Part shown: in pieces, positions 27,131 to 35,233 of the stretch
Layout: every line of letters begins with the position of its first letter
How positions within the stretch are numbered: the first letter of the stretch is position 1
From: Neorhodopirellula lusitana
GTDB taxonomy: Bacteria; Planctomycetota; Planctomycetia; Pirellulales; Pirellulaceae
Direction: 5' to 3'
Length of the DNA: 40,661 bases
NCBI RefSeq assembly: GCF_900182915.1
Contig: NZ_FXUG01000027.1
Location: 1-40,661 of the forward strand
Notes under the pieces: model-generated
What the model was told of the DNA's origin: nothing
Seen by the model: the letters and a program-made list of their open reading frames with translations, nothing else
Databases searched by the model: none
Position numbers and translations under genes: made by a program

Positions 27131-27551
27131 GAACTTACACCGTTCCTCCATGCCACCATATTTTCCTGCACATGGGATGGGAAAGAGGGTGCCACGCGAC
27201 TCGCTTTTGCGAACCTTCGCAGCCTAAGATTGAAGATGCGCACAGACGCAGCTTTCGTTCCATGAGATAATTGGTTCACCCATCGAAAGAAACGCTCGGT
27301 GGGTACCGGAGCTACACGCGGGTTTGTAACGAGGCGAAGAGATGGCTGATCTTCGTACTCGAAACGAACTTACCACGTGCTTTGCGGGAATTGCAACTTC
27401 CCGGTGAAGCTCTCACCGATTCCACCGCTGCTCAAGGGGCGATATCGTCACTTAGCGGGATGGATTTTGAATCCAGTGAAGACGCTGAACACCAATTGCT
27501 CCACAATCCTCCACAGCCATCCCACCTTCTAAGTTAGTTCGAATTGACATT

Positions 27552-29963
27552 ATGATTAGCAAGAACCGGCTCAAGCAATTTGCCTTCGGACTTCTCACCT
27601 GTGTCGTCGTGATCTCTTTTCACGCGACGTCCGCGTCGGCCCAGCGTCGAAAAAGCATTCCGGATTTTACGCAGGGCGGCGAAACAGACGGTAGCCACGA
27701 CTGGACGCTTGGCCCCACCGGTGCACGTGGTTGGATCTACGCGTGGAAGCATACTGCGGATGCCCGCCAAATCTTGATCACCAGGGTCGCCAAAGGCTCG
27801 CCTGCGGACGGCATTCTCGAAGCCGGTGATGTCATCCTGGGCATTGATGGGAAGCCATTTGATGACGATGCAAGGATCCAGTTCGCCCGCGCCGTGACGC
27901 GAGCAGAGCAGGAAGAATCAGGTGGCGTCCTGAAACTCGTCCGCTGGCGTGAAGGACAATCGGTGAATGCCGAGATCCAAATCCCGGTGATGGGAACCTA
28001 CAGCGATACCGCGCCATACGACTGTGAGAAGTCGGCAAAGATCTTGGAACTTGGTTGCGAGGCGATCGCCAACAAAAGAATGAGATACGTCTCGATTCCC
28101 AACAGCCTCAACGCTCTTGTTTTACTTGCTAGCGGTCAGCCCAAATACCAGCCCATCCTTGCCGACTATGCTCGGAAGGTCGCCCGATACCGGGAAGAGT
28201 CTTTTGCGACTTGGCACTACGGTTACTCGATCATGTTTCTTGCAGAGTATGTTCTTGCGACCGGCGACGACTCTGTCATGCCCGGCCTAAAGCGCTTGGC
28301 TCTAGAGGCGGCTCATGGTCAGAGTAAGGTCGGTTCGTGGGGCCATCGATTCGCATTGGCGGATGGCCGCGTTGGCGGATACGGTTGCATGAATTCACCG
28401 GGTATCTCTCTAACGATCTCCATGGTGCTGGCGCGTGAGGCTGGCGTGAACGACCCGGACTTGGATCTCGCGATCACCCGGTCAGCACGATTCTTGAGGT
28501 GGTATGTCGACAAGGGTGCCATCCCCTATGGTGATCACGCGCCATGGCCCGGTCACGAAGACAACGGCAAGTGCTCGATGGTAGCCGTGCTCTTCGACTT
28601 GTTGGGCGATCGCGATGCGGCGAGTTTCTTTTCCAAGATGAGCACCGCTGCTTACGACGAGCGAGAAAGAGGACACACAGGGAATTTCTTCAACATGCTG
28701 TGGGCCATGCCAGGCGTTTCCCGCTGTGGCCCGCTGGCCACCAACGCCTACTGGCAAGAACAGGCATGGTACTACGATCTGGCTCGCGGATGGGACGTTA
28801 ACTTTCCCTACCAAGGCTCGCCCGTCGGCGAGGAAGAGCACGGCAAGTACGCTGACTTCGATAGCACCGGTGCCTACCTGTTGGCCTATGCCTTGCCACT
28901 AAAGAGTCTTTACATCACCGGTAAAAAACCGAGTTCGTTCCCGGCTCTCAATCAGTCGGAGGTGGATGACGTGATTGCAGCGGGACGGGGATTTTTTGAA
29001 ACCAAAACCAAGGATCGCTTCCGATACAAGCATCGCAGCGAGCAGGAATTGCTCAGCGGGTTATCGAGTTGGTCCCCCTTCGTTCGCAAACGCTCAGCCC
29101 TGGAACTAGGGAAACGCAAAGGAGATTTCCAACCAGCCCTCATGAAACTGCTTGCATCGGAGGATCGTTACTCACGCTACGGAGCCATTGAAGCGTTCGG
29201 GAAAATTGGCCGAACTGCCGATCCTGTTGCCAGCGTAGCTGCCCTCACGACGGCACTGGAGTCAGAGGATCCGTGCATACGAATCCTTGCCGGAGAAGCC
29301 CTCGCCAGCATTGGCAAACCGGCGATAGCGGCCGTTCCAAAGATGCTGGAACGACTTGCAATGACTGACCCCAAGAACGACCCCAGGGCGATGGAGCAAC
29401 GCTTCCTGTGTTTCAGCCTTTTCAACCGTCGTGGTGGCCTGATCGGCACGTCGCTTGAGGGCGTCGATCGTGAACTGCTTTTGCGAGCGGTCCAAGTCGG
29501 TCTCCAGAATGAAGACGGACGAGCACGCGGCAGCCTTGGTTCGGTTTACGAGAATCTCACCTACGAGGAAATCAAACCGATCTTGCCAGCCATTCACCAG
29601 GCAATTGTCGAGCCCGCGCCGAGCGGGATTATGTTCGCTAGCGAAATTCGGCTGAGCGGCGTCGCGTTGCTGGCCAAGCACCGCATCCGAGAAGGCATGC
29701 CACTGTGCATCCAGATCATGGAAATCGACAAGTGGGGCAAGAAGAAACGCATCGCCGATTGCTTAAAGACGCTGGAAACCTACGGTGCGGCTGCCAAGCC
29801 GGTCCTGCCCGAACTTCGGCAGCTCGAACAAGATCTGCTTGCTCACCGAGAGTCGCGAATGCTATCTCCCGTCATCTATCAACTTAGAGACCTCATCCAA
29901 GAAATCGCTAACGCGACCGATGTGGGCGAACTTCGCAGTATTCAGGAAAAAAAAGAGAGCTAG
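27552..29963 (+). CDS. Exported PDZ / DUF6288-like / HEAT-repeat protein
   Basis: An 803-residue protein. A signal peptide (QFAFGLLTCVVVISFHATSASA) precedes a PDZ-like domain at ~45-150 (GPTGARGWIY, VAKGSPADGILEAGDVILGI). A central helical region (~160-470) has SLNALVLLASGQPKY, HYGYSIMFLAEY and YGCMNSPGISLTISM, resembling an alpha/alpha-toroid and recalling DUF6288 proteins. The last ~300 residues are HEAT-like repeats (VRKRSALELGKRKGDFQP, YSRYGAIEAFGKIG, IRILAGEALASIGKPAIAA). No protease triad or lyase residues are clear. PDZ plus HEAT suggests a periplasmic scaffold or a glycan-processing partner. The DUF6288 label is from memory and moderately sure. Confidence 0.8.
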   Translation: MISKNRLKQFAFGLLTCVVVISFHATSASAQRRKSIPDFTQGGETDGSHDWTLGPTGARGWIYAWKHTADARQILITRVAKGSPADGILEAGDVILGIDGKPFDDDARIQFARAVTRAEQEESGGVLKLVRWREGQSVNAEIQIPVMGTYSDTAPYDCEKSAKILELGCEAIANKRMRYVSIPNSLNALVLLASGQPKYQPILADYARKVARYREESFATWHYGYSIMFLAEYVLATGDDSVMPGLKRLALEAAHGQSKVGSWGHRFALADGRVGGYGCMNSPGISLTISMVLAREAGVNDPDLDLAITRSARFLRWYVDKGAIPYGDHAPWPGHEDNGKCSMVAVLFDLLGDRDAASFFSKMSTAAYDERERGHTGNFFNMLWAMPGVSRCGPLATNAYWQEQAWYYDLARGWDVNFPYQGSPVGEEEHGKYADFDSTGAYLLAYALPLKSLYITGKKPSSFPALNQSEVDDVIAAGRGFFETKTKDRFRYKHRSEQELLSGLSSWSPFVRKRSALELGKRKGDFQPALMKLLASEDRYSRYGAIEAFGKIGRTADPVASVAALTTALESEDPCIRILAGEALASIGKPAIAAVPKMLERLAMTDPKNDPRAMEQRFLCFSLFNRRGGLIGTSLEGVDRELLLRAVQVGLQNEDGRARGSLGSVYENLTYEEIKPILPAIHQAIVEPAPSGIMFASEIRLSGVALLAKHRIREGMPLCIQIMEIDKWGKKKRIADCLKTLETYGAAAKPVLPELRQLEQDLLAHRESRMLSPVIYQLRDLIQEIANATDVGELRSIQEKKES

Positions 29964-30576
29964 CCGATGCGCCTGCCGGCAAAGGTTCGCTCGGAAGCGG
30001 TCGATACCTGGCGGTTGATTCCCCATAACTTAGGTGCGAGTTAGGTTCCGATTAACTTGAAATTGCGCAGTTCACCGAAGAATGTTTGGCCAGTCGCGTA
30101 GGATCTTCTTGCTACAGCATGGTCCCAAACGGTTAATGACAATCGCTCTGCTCTTGCGAAGCAGGAATCAACCACCAAGGCGGGCTGCAGCAACGGGGCG
30201 ATTCAAATTGGAGGCTGTCTATGCCAGTTTGAAAGATGGGACTGTCAGTATCCGGCGTACTAGTAGTAACCGAGTGATCCCGAATCGCTCCGTCGATAAG
30301 TCAAGACGCTCTGCGGTGCGGCACACGCCAGCACGAAAACTTGGCCTCCCCTCCGTTTGCTTCACCTAGATTGCAACTCACTGTTTTCCAGAATCATGGT
30401 TCCAGGATCATGTGGGCGATCCAAGATCAGATGGGCTCCAGGCTCATCGTGCTTCAAGATCACGTTCCATGGCTGCCGTTGGTCTACGCAGGGCGATCGC
30501 AAATTCGTCCAAGCTAGGTCAGCAGGCGAGTCCGGTGCATTAGCCAACGCTGCTGAACCGGCCGGCCTAAGGGCTC
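29964..30576. other. Convergent gap of ~610 bases
   Basis: It lies between two genes that point toward each other. Apart from the degenerate array at 30387-30463 and the GGCCGGCC palindrome near 30558, nothing is recognised, and no bidirectional terminator is visible. Confidence 0.45.
30387..30463. repeat. Degenerate tandem array built on TCCAGGATCAT
   Basis: Five irregular units (13-19 bases) start TCCAGAATCAT, TCCAGGATCAT, TCCAAGATCAG, TCCAGGCTCAT and TTCAAGATCAC, separated by variable G-rich tails. Confidence 0.55.
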
Positions 30577-31059
30577 TCAGCGTGTCTGGTCGTCGCGTGC
30601 TCGATCGATGCGTTTTTGTAGCTCCTTGATCAGTGTTGGCATTTCGCCAAATGACGAGAGCCGACTTGGGAACCAAGTCACTGTATCGCCCCAGCGACAC
30701 GGGACGTTGAGTTCCATCACGCAGTAAGGCGGATTGTTATAGGTCGACAAATTCAACGATCGAACATCGCCCAAATGAATGCGTTCGGATTCACCTCGAC
30801 GTTCCATCAAAAGATGATCTCGGTCAATCCAAACGTCGCTCACCGGATTCTTAAATCGGATCTCGTACGCGTGGTACATCAACACCCCAAAGCCGACCAG
30901 TGGAATGGCCACGCAGATTAGCCCGGTAAAGATCAGCGGCAGCAGCAATACCGCAGCCACAACGACCAGGACCCATGTGTGCGTCATCGCAAAAAGTTCG
31001 CGTAAACCTTTCTGGATTGCTTGCGAAGGAATGATCGAGGTGGAACTGATCCGGTCCAT
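30577..31059 (-). CDS. Small membrane protein with two TM helices and a soluble C-terminal domain
   Basis: A protein of 160 residues from the chosen ATG. A hydrophobic hairpin (WVLVVVAAVLLLPLIFTGLICVA then PLVGFGVLMYHAY) is followed by a ~95-residue soluble part (VSDVWIDRDHLLMERRGESE, then IHLGDVRSLNLSTYNNPPYC) that resembles the membrane-proximal PH-like fold of small bacterial membrane proteins. Function is unknown. ATG 31059 is used; an upstream TTG at 31119 would add 20 residues. It is transcribed divergently from the Cys-rich gene. Confidence 0.65.
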   Translation of the reverse strand: MDRISSTSIIPSQAIQKGLRELFAMTHTWVLVVVAAVLLLPLIFTGLICVAIPLVGFGVLMYHAYEIRFKNPVSDVWIDRDHLLMERRGESERIHLGDVRSLNLSTYNNPPYCVMELNVPCRWGDTVTWFPSRLSSFGEMPTLIKELQKRIDRARDDQTR

Positions 31060-31297
31060 TGGTTCACCGAACTCTTTCGAAATAGATTCATGCAACTGAC
31101 CAAAGGATACACATTCCAACGTCGTATTCCACGAAGGCGTCCAGGTCGGTGGATAGCATCACTCCACACCCAGTGTCGCGACAGAAAACCGCGGAGACCT
31201 GTTTAATTTGGTTCTAGGAGACCAATCTAGCCATGTGTAACATTGTCAACGTGAGGAGCGAGCAACAAACCAGTTCGTTTTCAAGTTTCAGCCAATC

Positions 31298-31909
31298 GTG
31301 CTTTCCGGCTTTTTTAGGGCGTCTACCATTCATCGTTATGTGAGCATTGTCTTGCTCGCAACGTTCGCTGCTGGACTGACAGGACTGCCGTTCAACCCGC
31401 CAACATCCCCGAAAGAGGGCCGTTTTCCATGTGAGAACTGCCCATGTGGCTGCTCCACGGCGGAGTATTGCTGGGATAAATGCTGCTGCCACAGCGACCT
31501 CGAAAAACTCGACTGGGCCAGCAAAAACGGGGTCACGCCACCTGCCTCTTTGATTGCTCGTGTTTCGCTATCCAAGGCTACGGTCGTGGTGGCAAGTCGA
31601 TGCTCCGCGTCGGAAAAGACTTCCTGCTGCTGCGGTTCTACACACGCGGCCGCGCCTGGTTCAACTGATCCGACGAAGGAAAAGGCAGACACGACGTCCC
31701 CACGAATCGTTCGGCTCGAAGACGCCGCAAAATGTCGTGGCCTACAATGGGTTTGGACTACCTTATCAACCGCCATCCTTGATCGGCCAATCCGTGCGGT
31801 AGCCTCATCCGACCCACCGCTTCTGTATTGCATGACGGTGACGGATGCTCTCGAGGAATCCAGGTTTGATGCGCCCGAACCGCCTGTTCCCTGGCGATTC
31901 GCTTCTTAA
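31298..31909 (+). CDS. Cys-rich exported protein, putative metal binder
   Basis: A 203-residue protein with an N-terminal signal (YVSIVLLATFAAGLTGLP) and two Cys clusters. The first (residues 45-65) reads CENCPCGC, then CWDKCCCH; the second (102-116) has C...CCC and a His. The spacing resembles thiolate metal sites more than disulfide pairs. The C-terminal third has KCRGLQW and ends in a Pro-rich tail (DAPEPPVPW), much like the tail of the His-rich protein at 11618-12238. Function is unknown; binding of copper, mercury, zinc or cobalt outside the cytoplasm is a fair guess. GTG 31298 is chosen as the start giving a complete signal peptide. It heads a run of same-strand genes up to 34675. Confidence 0.7.
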   Translation: MLSGFFRASTIHRYVSIVLLATFAAGLTGLPFNPPTSPKEGRFPCENCPCGCSTAEYCWDKCCCHSDLEKLDWASKNGVTPPASLIARVSLSKATVVVASRCSASEKTSCCCGSTHAAAPGSTDPTKEKADTTSPRIVRLEDAAKCRGLQWVWTTLSTAILDRPIRAVASSDPPLLYCMTVTDALEESRFDAPEPPVPWRFAS

Positions 31910-31915
31910 CAACTC

Positions 31916-32038
31916 GTGCTTTGTCACAGCCTCATTCTTGGGGTGGTTGGTCTCGTCGTCGGTTCGTTGATTGCCCCAGCTTTGTTGGCCTTAAACCCTG
32001 AAGAGCTTCGTGGCTCGCGATATGGCCGGAAATCTTGA
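31916..32038 (+). CDS. Possible 40-residue single-span membrane protein
   Basis: A GTG start 6 bases after the Cys-rich gene's stop codon opens a 40-codon frame. It encodes one clean hydrophobic helix (LILGVVGLVVGSLIAPALLAL) followed by a charged tail (NPEELRGSRYGRK). The tight spacing suggests translational coupling. No ribosome site stands out and the start is not ATG. A chance open frame of this length is common, so this is a candidate only. The rest of the gap to 32299 shows nothing else. Confidence 0.35.
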   Translation: MLCHSLILGVVGLVVGSLIAPALLALNPEELRGSRYGRKS

Positions 32039-32299
32039 CGAGTTCCGCTGCTGCCAGCATCTCCTAATTCTGGGCTAGCGCAGAGCACTGAGTTTCAGTT
32101 GGTTTCCTTCAATTGTTTCAGTGCACGATCGATTTCTGCGCTGCGCCAATTCCATCTATCTGTTGAGCGGTTTTTCGCTGATCAACAACGTTGCTGCGCA
32201 TGTACATCGAAGCCTCAGGTCGGACACCTTTGTGACTTCATCCATCGGTACTGCATCAACTTTCATCTCAACACAATTCAATCAAGCTTCCTCCCCAAC

Positions 32300-33358
32300 A
32301 TGAATAACACTCCCATCAACGACCACCATTCTCCTCGCCAAGGATTTACCTTGGTCGAGCTACTCGTTGTGATCGCCATCATTGGCGTCTTAGTCGGACT
32401 GCTTTTGCCCGCCGTCCAAGCGGCTCGCGAAGCGGCACGACGCATGCAGTGCAGCAACAACATGAAGCAGCTCGGTTTGGCACTCCACAACTACGAGTCT
32501 GCGTATCGGATTTTCCCCGGTCCCGCGTTTTCAACGTCCAACGCCAGTCAAGTGTACGGCTTCTCAACACAAGCATTCTTGCTGCCGTACATCGAGCAGG
32601 CCAGCGTGGAAGCCATGATTGACTATTCCCAACCGCTCTATACCGGTGCGCAGAACAACCAAGTCTTTAATCCGGTCCATGAGAATGTTGCCATGACTCC
32701 ACTGGCGAGCTTTCGCTGTCCAACAGAACCTCAAGATCCCATTAGTTTTATCGACACGAATACGTTCGCGGGCACCAACTATGTCGTCTGCACAGGCTCG
32801 GGCACCGACAAGAACTACGACTCGCGACTGAAAACCGACGGTATGTTTTGGCGGGGCTCGAAAACGGGATTTCGAGATATGCTCGATGGATCGTCCAACA
32901 CTCTTGTATTCGCCGAATCACTTATTGGCGGCGGGGCCACCTCGCCAGAGCCACCGCCAGTCCAAGCGTTGCCGCATTACCGCTTCATGGCGGCGTATCC
33001 CGGCGGGCCTGGCAGCATGCAGGGACCGGGCCTCGGTTTCAATGGTGCACCAGGTGACAATCCCGTGTTGGAAACAGCCGTTGCCAGTGCCGCATCGTGG
33101 GCCGGAAACCGATGCAACGCTTGGATTCACGGGAAGGATGCTGACACAGGCTTCAACGCCTACCCCGGTCCCAATGCCAAGACATCGGATGTCATCAAGA
33201 ACAACTGGGGTTTCCTGGCAACACGCAGCCTCCACACCGGTGGTGTCAACGTTGCCTTTGGCGATGGCAGCGTTCACTTCATTACCGACAGCATCGACAT
33301 GAAAACCTGGCGTGCCATGTCAACCCGCAATGGACACGAAGTCATCGAGCACCCATGA
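32300..33358 (+). CDS. DUF1559 protein with type IV pilin-like N-terminus
   Basis: A 352-residue DUF1559 protein. After a short leader (HHSPRQG) comes the prepilin motif [20 protein letters not shown], then [20 protein letters not shown] and MKQLGLALHNY. The H-x9-DG motif is HTGGVNVAFGDGS near the end. ATG 32300 is used; the frame is open ~200 bases further upstream, but the leader should directly precede FTLVE. Its stop TGA overlaps a possible ATG (ATGA, 33355-33358) in frame with the methylase gene, and the next gene's preferred ATG is 62 bases further on, so the two are very likely cotranscribed. Confidence 0.93.
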   Translation: MNNTPINDHHSPRQGFTLVELLVVIAIIGVLVGLLLPAVQAAREAARRMQCSNNMKQLGLALHNYESAYRIFPGPAFSTSNASQVYGFSTQAFLLPYIEQASVEAMIDYSQPLYTGAQNNQVFNPVHENVAMTPLASFRCPTEPQDPISFIDTNTFAGTNYVVCTGSGTDKNYDSRLKTDGMFWRGSKTGFRDMLDGSSNTLVFAESLIGGGATSPEPPPVQALPHYRFMAAYPGGPGSMQGPGLGFNGAPGDNPVLETAVASAASWAGNRCNAWIHGKDADTGFNAYPGPNAKTSDVIKNNWGFLATRSLHTGGVNVAFGDGSVHFITDSIDMKTWRAMSTRNGHEVIEHP

Positions 33359-33420
33359 GCAACAAACTCACGCGTTCATTCGGATCACTCTCAATCTCCA
33401 CCTTTCACTTAAAAAGAATA

Positions 33421-34296
33421 ATGAACTTCATCCTCCACTCTTCTCGTTCCGTTCTCCTCTTGTTGGCACTTGCGGCCGCGAGTCTAAGCCACTCATCGTT
33501 TGTCGTTGCAGACAATGCGGTCTCGACGCACTTCTATCTGGTGGGCGTTGGTCCGGGTGACGCAGACCTGATGACGCTACGGGCAGTCAATACAATCCAA
33601 GACGCTGACGTGATCCTTTGCCGCAAAGAGCACGCTGAGATCCTTAGCGAATATCTCGATGGCAAAGAGCTTCACCATGAATTCTCTCGGATGATTCCGT
33701 TCTTCAGCCGAGATCCCTCGCTGTACAGCGGCGAAGATCGCAAGCGAGCCGAAGACTATCAAGAGAAACGAGCTAAACTCGTACGGCTGGTGCGAGATGC
33801 GGTGCAAGCGGGACGAACCGTTGCAGTCCTCGATTACGGCGACCCGATGATCTACGGGCCAAGAGTGTGGATGCTGCAAGAGTTCCAGGACCTAAATCCA
33901 ATTGTCGTTCCCGGCCTGAGTTCATTCAATGCGGCTAACGCAGCACTTGGTCTGGGTATCACGTCCGGTGGCCACACCAAAAGCGTCACTTTGACCGCTG
34001 GCGATTGGATCCCGGCGGACGACACGATCGAAAAACTGTCGGTTCACCGCAACACGATGGTCTTGTTCACGATGCGAGCGGAATTCGAACACTTCATCAA
34101 CCAACTCGCGATCAACTACCCGCCCGAAACACCGATCGCGATCGTCCAACAAGCGGGTCGTGCCGATGGCGAGAAGATCATTCACAGCACGATCGGCACA
34201 GCCTTTGACGAAATCGATGCAGATGACCTACCATTTGAATATCTGATCTACGTCGGCGACTTTCTGAAGAATGGCGAACGGAAATCGCCTCGATAG
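33421..34296 (+). CDS. Tetrapyrrole (corrin/porphyrin) methylase-family protein with signal peptide
   Basis: A 291-residue TP_methylase-fold protein related to CbiF/CobM and SUMT-type SAM-dependent methyltransferases. All family blocks are present: FYLVGVGPGDADLMTLRA (38-55), LDYGDPMIYG (137-146), IVVPGLSSFNAANAALG (161-177) and a PIAIVQQAGR strand, ending PFEYLIYVGDF. Ahead of the domain is a textbook Sec signal: LHSSRS, a hydrophobic SVLLLLALAAASL core, and VVA/DN as the likely cleavage site at 30/31. No ATG or GTG lies between that segment and the first motif, and the only TTGs are within the hydrophobic core, so it must be translated. Such methylases are normally cytoplasmic because SAM is. 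ATG 33421 is preferred; 33355 would add 22 residues. Confidence 0.88.
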   Translation: MNFILHSSRSVLLLLALAAASLSHSSFVVADNAVSTHFYLVGVGPGDADLMTLRAVNTIQDADVILCRKEHAEILSEYLDGKELHHEFSRMIPFFSRDPSLYSGEDRKRAEDYQEKRAKLVRLVRDAVQAGRTVAVLDYGDPMIYGPRVWMLQEFQDLNPIVVPGLSSFNAANAALGLGITSGGHTKSVTLTAGDWIPADDTIEKLSVHRNTMVLFTMRAEFEHFINQLAINYPPETPIAIVQQAGRADGEKIIHSTIGTAFDEIDADDLPFEYLIYVGDFLKNGERKSPR

Positions 34297-34345
34297 AATT
34301 CTATCGATTTGAAACAACTTCCATTTAACCTCACTTGAAGAACCT

Positions 34346-34675
34346 ATGAATACTCAAGCACTCCTGATTGCAACCGCCGCGCTCTTGATCAGCGTTGGGT
34401 GCAATCGTCCAGCAGAAACCACTGATTCCTCGACGGTGTCGGAACAGACTCTTGTTAAGCTCCAGCAAGCCGATGCTCTCGATGGTCAAGAAGACCACGT
34501 CATCGGCAAGTGCTACGTCTGTAGCCTCGGCATGGACGGCAAAGAGGAACTGACGGTCGATACTCACGGCTACGAAGCTCATCTTTGCAGCAGCTCTTGT
34601 CGCGATCATTTCGCCGCTTCGGCTGACGAGGTGATTGCATCGACACCGATCCCACAGACTCAAAGCCCAGAGTAG
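34346..34675 (+). CDS. Small lipoprotein with YHS/TRASH-like Cys motif
   Basis: A 109-residue predicted lipoprotein: signal TQALLIATAALLISVG with the lipobox Cys at residue 19. The mature part has GKCYVCSLGMDGKEELTVDT (Cys56, Cys59), then HGYEAHLCSSSCRDHF (His74, His79, Cys81, Cys85). C-x2-C followed by C-x3-C, with an aromatic-rich middle and a DHF/EHF-type end, resembles YHS/TRASH-type heavy-metal domains and NosL-like copper proteins. It starts 49 bases after the methylase stop, probably in the same operon. A role as membrane-tethered metal acceptor or donor is inference. No terminator is visible behind it; a tandem array begins 22 bases later. Confidence 0.75.
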   Translation: MNTQALLIATAALLISVGCNRPAETTDSSTVSEQTLVKLQQADALDGQEDHVIGKCYVCSLGMDGKEELTVDTHGYEAHLCSSSCRDHFAASADEVIASTPIPQTQSPE

Positions 34676-35233
34676 TTTGCCGAGATGAGATGCCCGTCCA
34701 GGCAAACTGTCCAGGCAAACTGTCTAGGCATACTGTCTAGGCATACTGCTCAGGCATACTGCGCAAGCCGATCCCTTGCTCTCGGAAGGCTGCCGCCGGC
34801 CGAGACAGGGAATGCAAGCGACGGCGATGCGGAACCATTGCAGCTTGAAAAAGTGATCGCGCAAAGGTTCGCTACGTGAAGTGACGGTACCTTGCACTGA
34901 ACCTTCGATGGCTAAGAAACTTCGACTTACACAGGCAACAGGCGACACGCTTGCCTGGCTGACGAAGCGAAGAAGAAGCGGGCGAGTCGGATTGGTGCTG
35001 GCGTTGCCTCGTTGCACGGCTGGCGTCAACGCCAGCGGGCTTGAGGGCGTTTCGCGAAGAGAGCGGGGCTCCTGTTCGTCAGCAAAGAAGGTTCGCCCGT
35101 CAGCCTGGCCGCTTTTCTATGTTTGTCGCTGCACTCCTGTGCAGCTTCGGGTGGCTCGCTTCCTTAAAGCTTGTCGGATTGCAAATTTTGGTTTGTCCTA
35201 CCTGATTTGTCGACAAGTGGAATACCGCTTTCG
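34676..35233. other. Convergent gap of ~560 bases
   Basis: It separates the methylase/lipoprotein cluster from the leftward sulfatase. It carries a 13-bp tandem array and the stem-loop GCTGGCG-TCAA-CGCCAGC (35019-35036; 7-bp stem). A rightward frame at 34881-35369 is rich in Arg, Ser and Cys and has no recognisable fold. Confidence 0.5.
34698..34762. repeat. 13-bp tandem array, five units
   Basis: CCAGGCAAACTGT twice (34698-34723, identical), CTAGGCATACTGT (34724-34736), CTAGGCATACTGC (34737-34749) and TCAGGCATACTGC (34750-34762). Neighbouring units are most alike, as expected from slippage growth. Confidence 0.9.

Larger units (their letters stand above)
26362..27551. other. Gene-free region of ~1.2 kb
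   Basis: The longest gap in the window. It contains two stem-loops (26452-26491 and 26837-26860), copy 5 of the 43-bp repeat and a 16-bp tandem array (27067-27130). Frames such as 27271-27537 (+) and 26538-26900 (-) have no recognisable features and are not called. Confidence 0.5.

Noticed and set aside
27271..27537. Rightward 88-codon frame before the PDZ/HEAT gene
   Set aside because: No recognisable domain or start context; may be real, but nothing in the sequence supports it.
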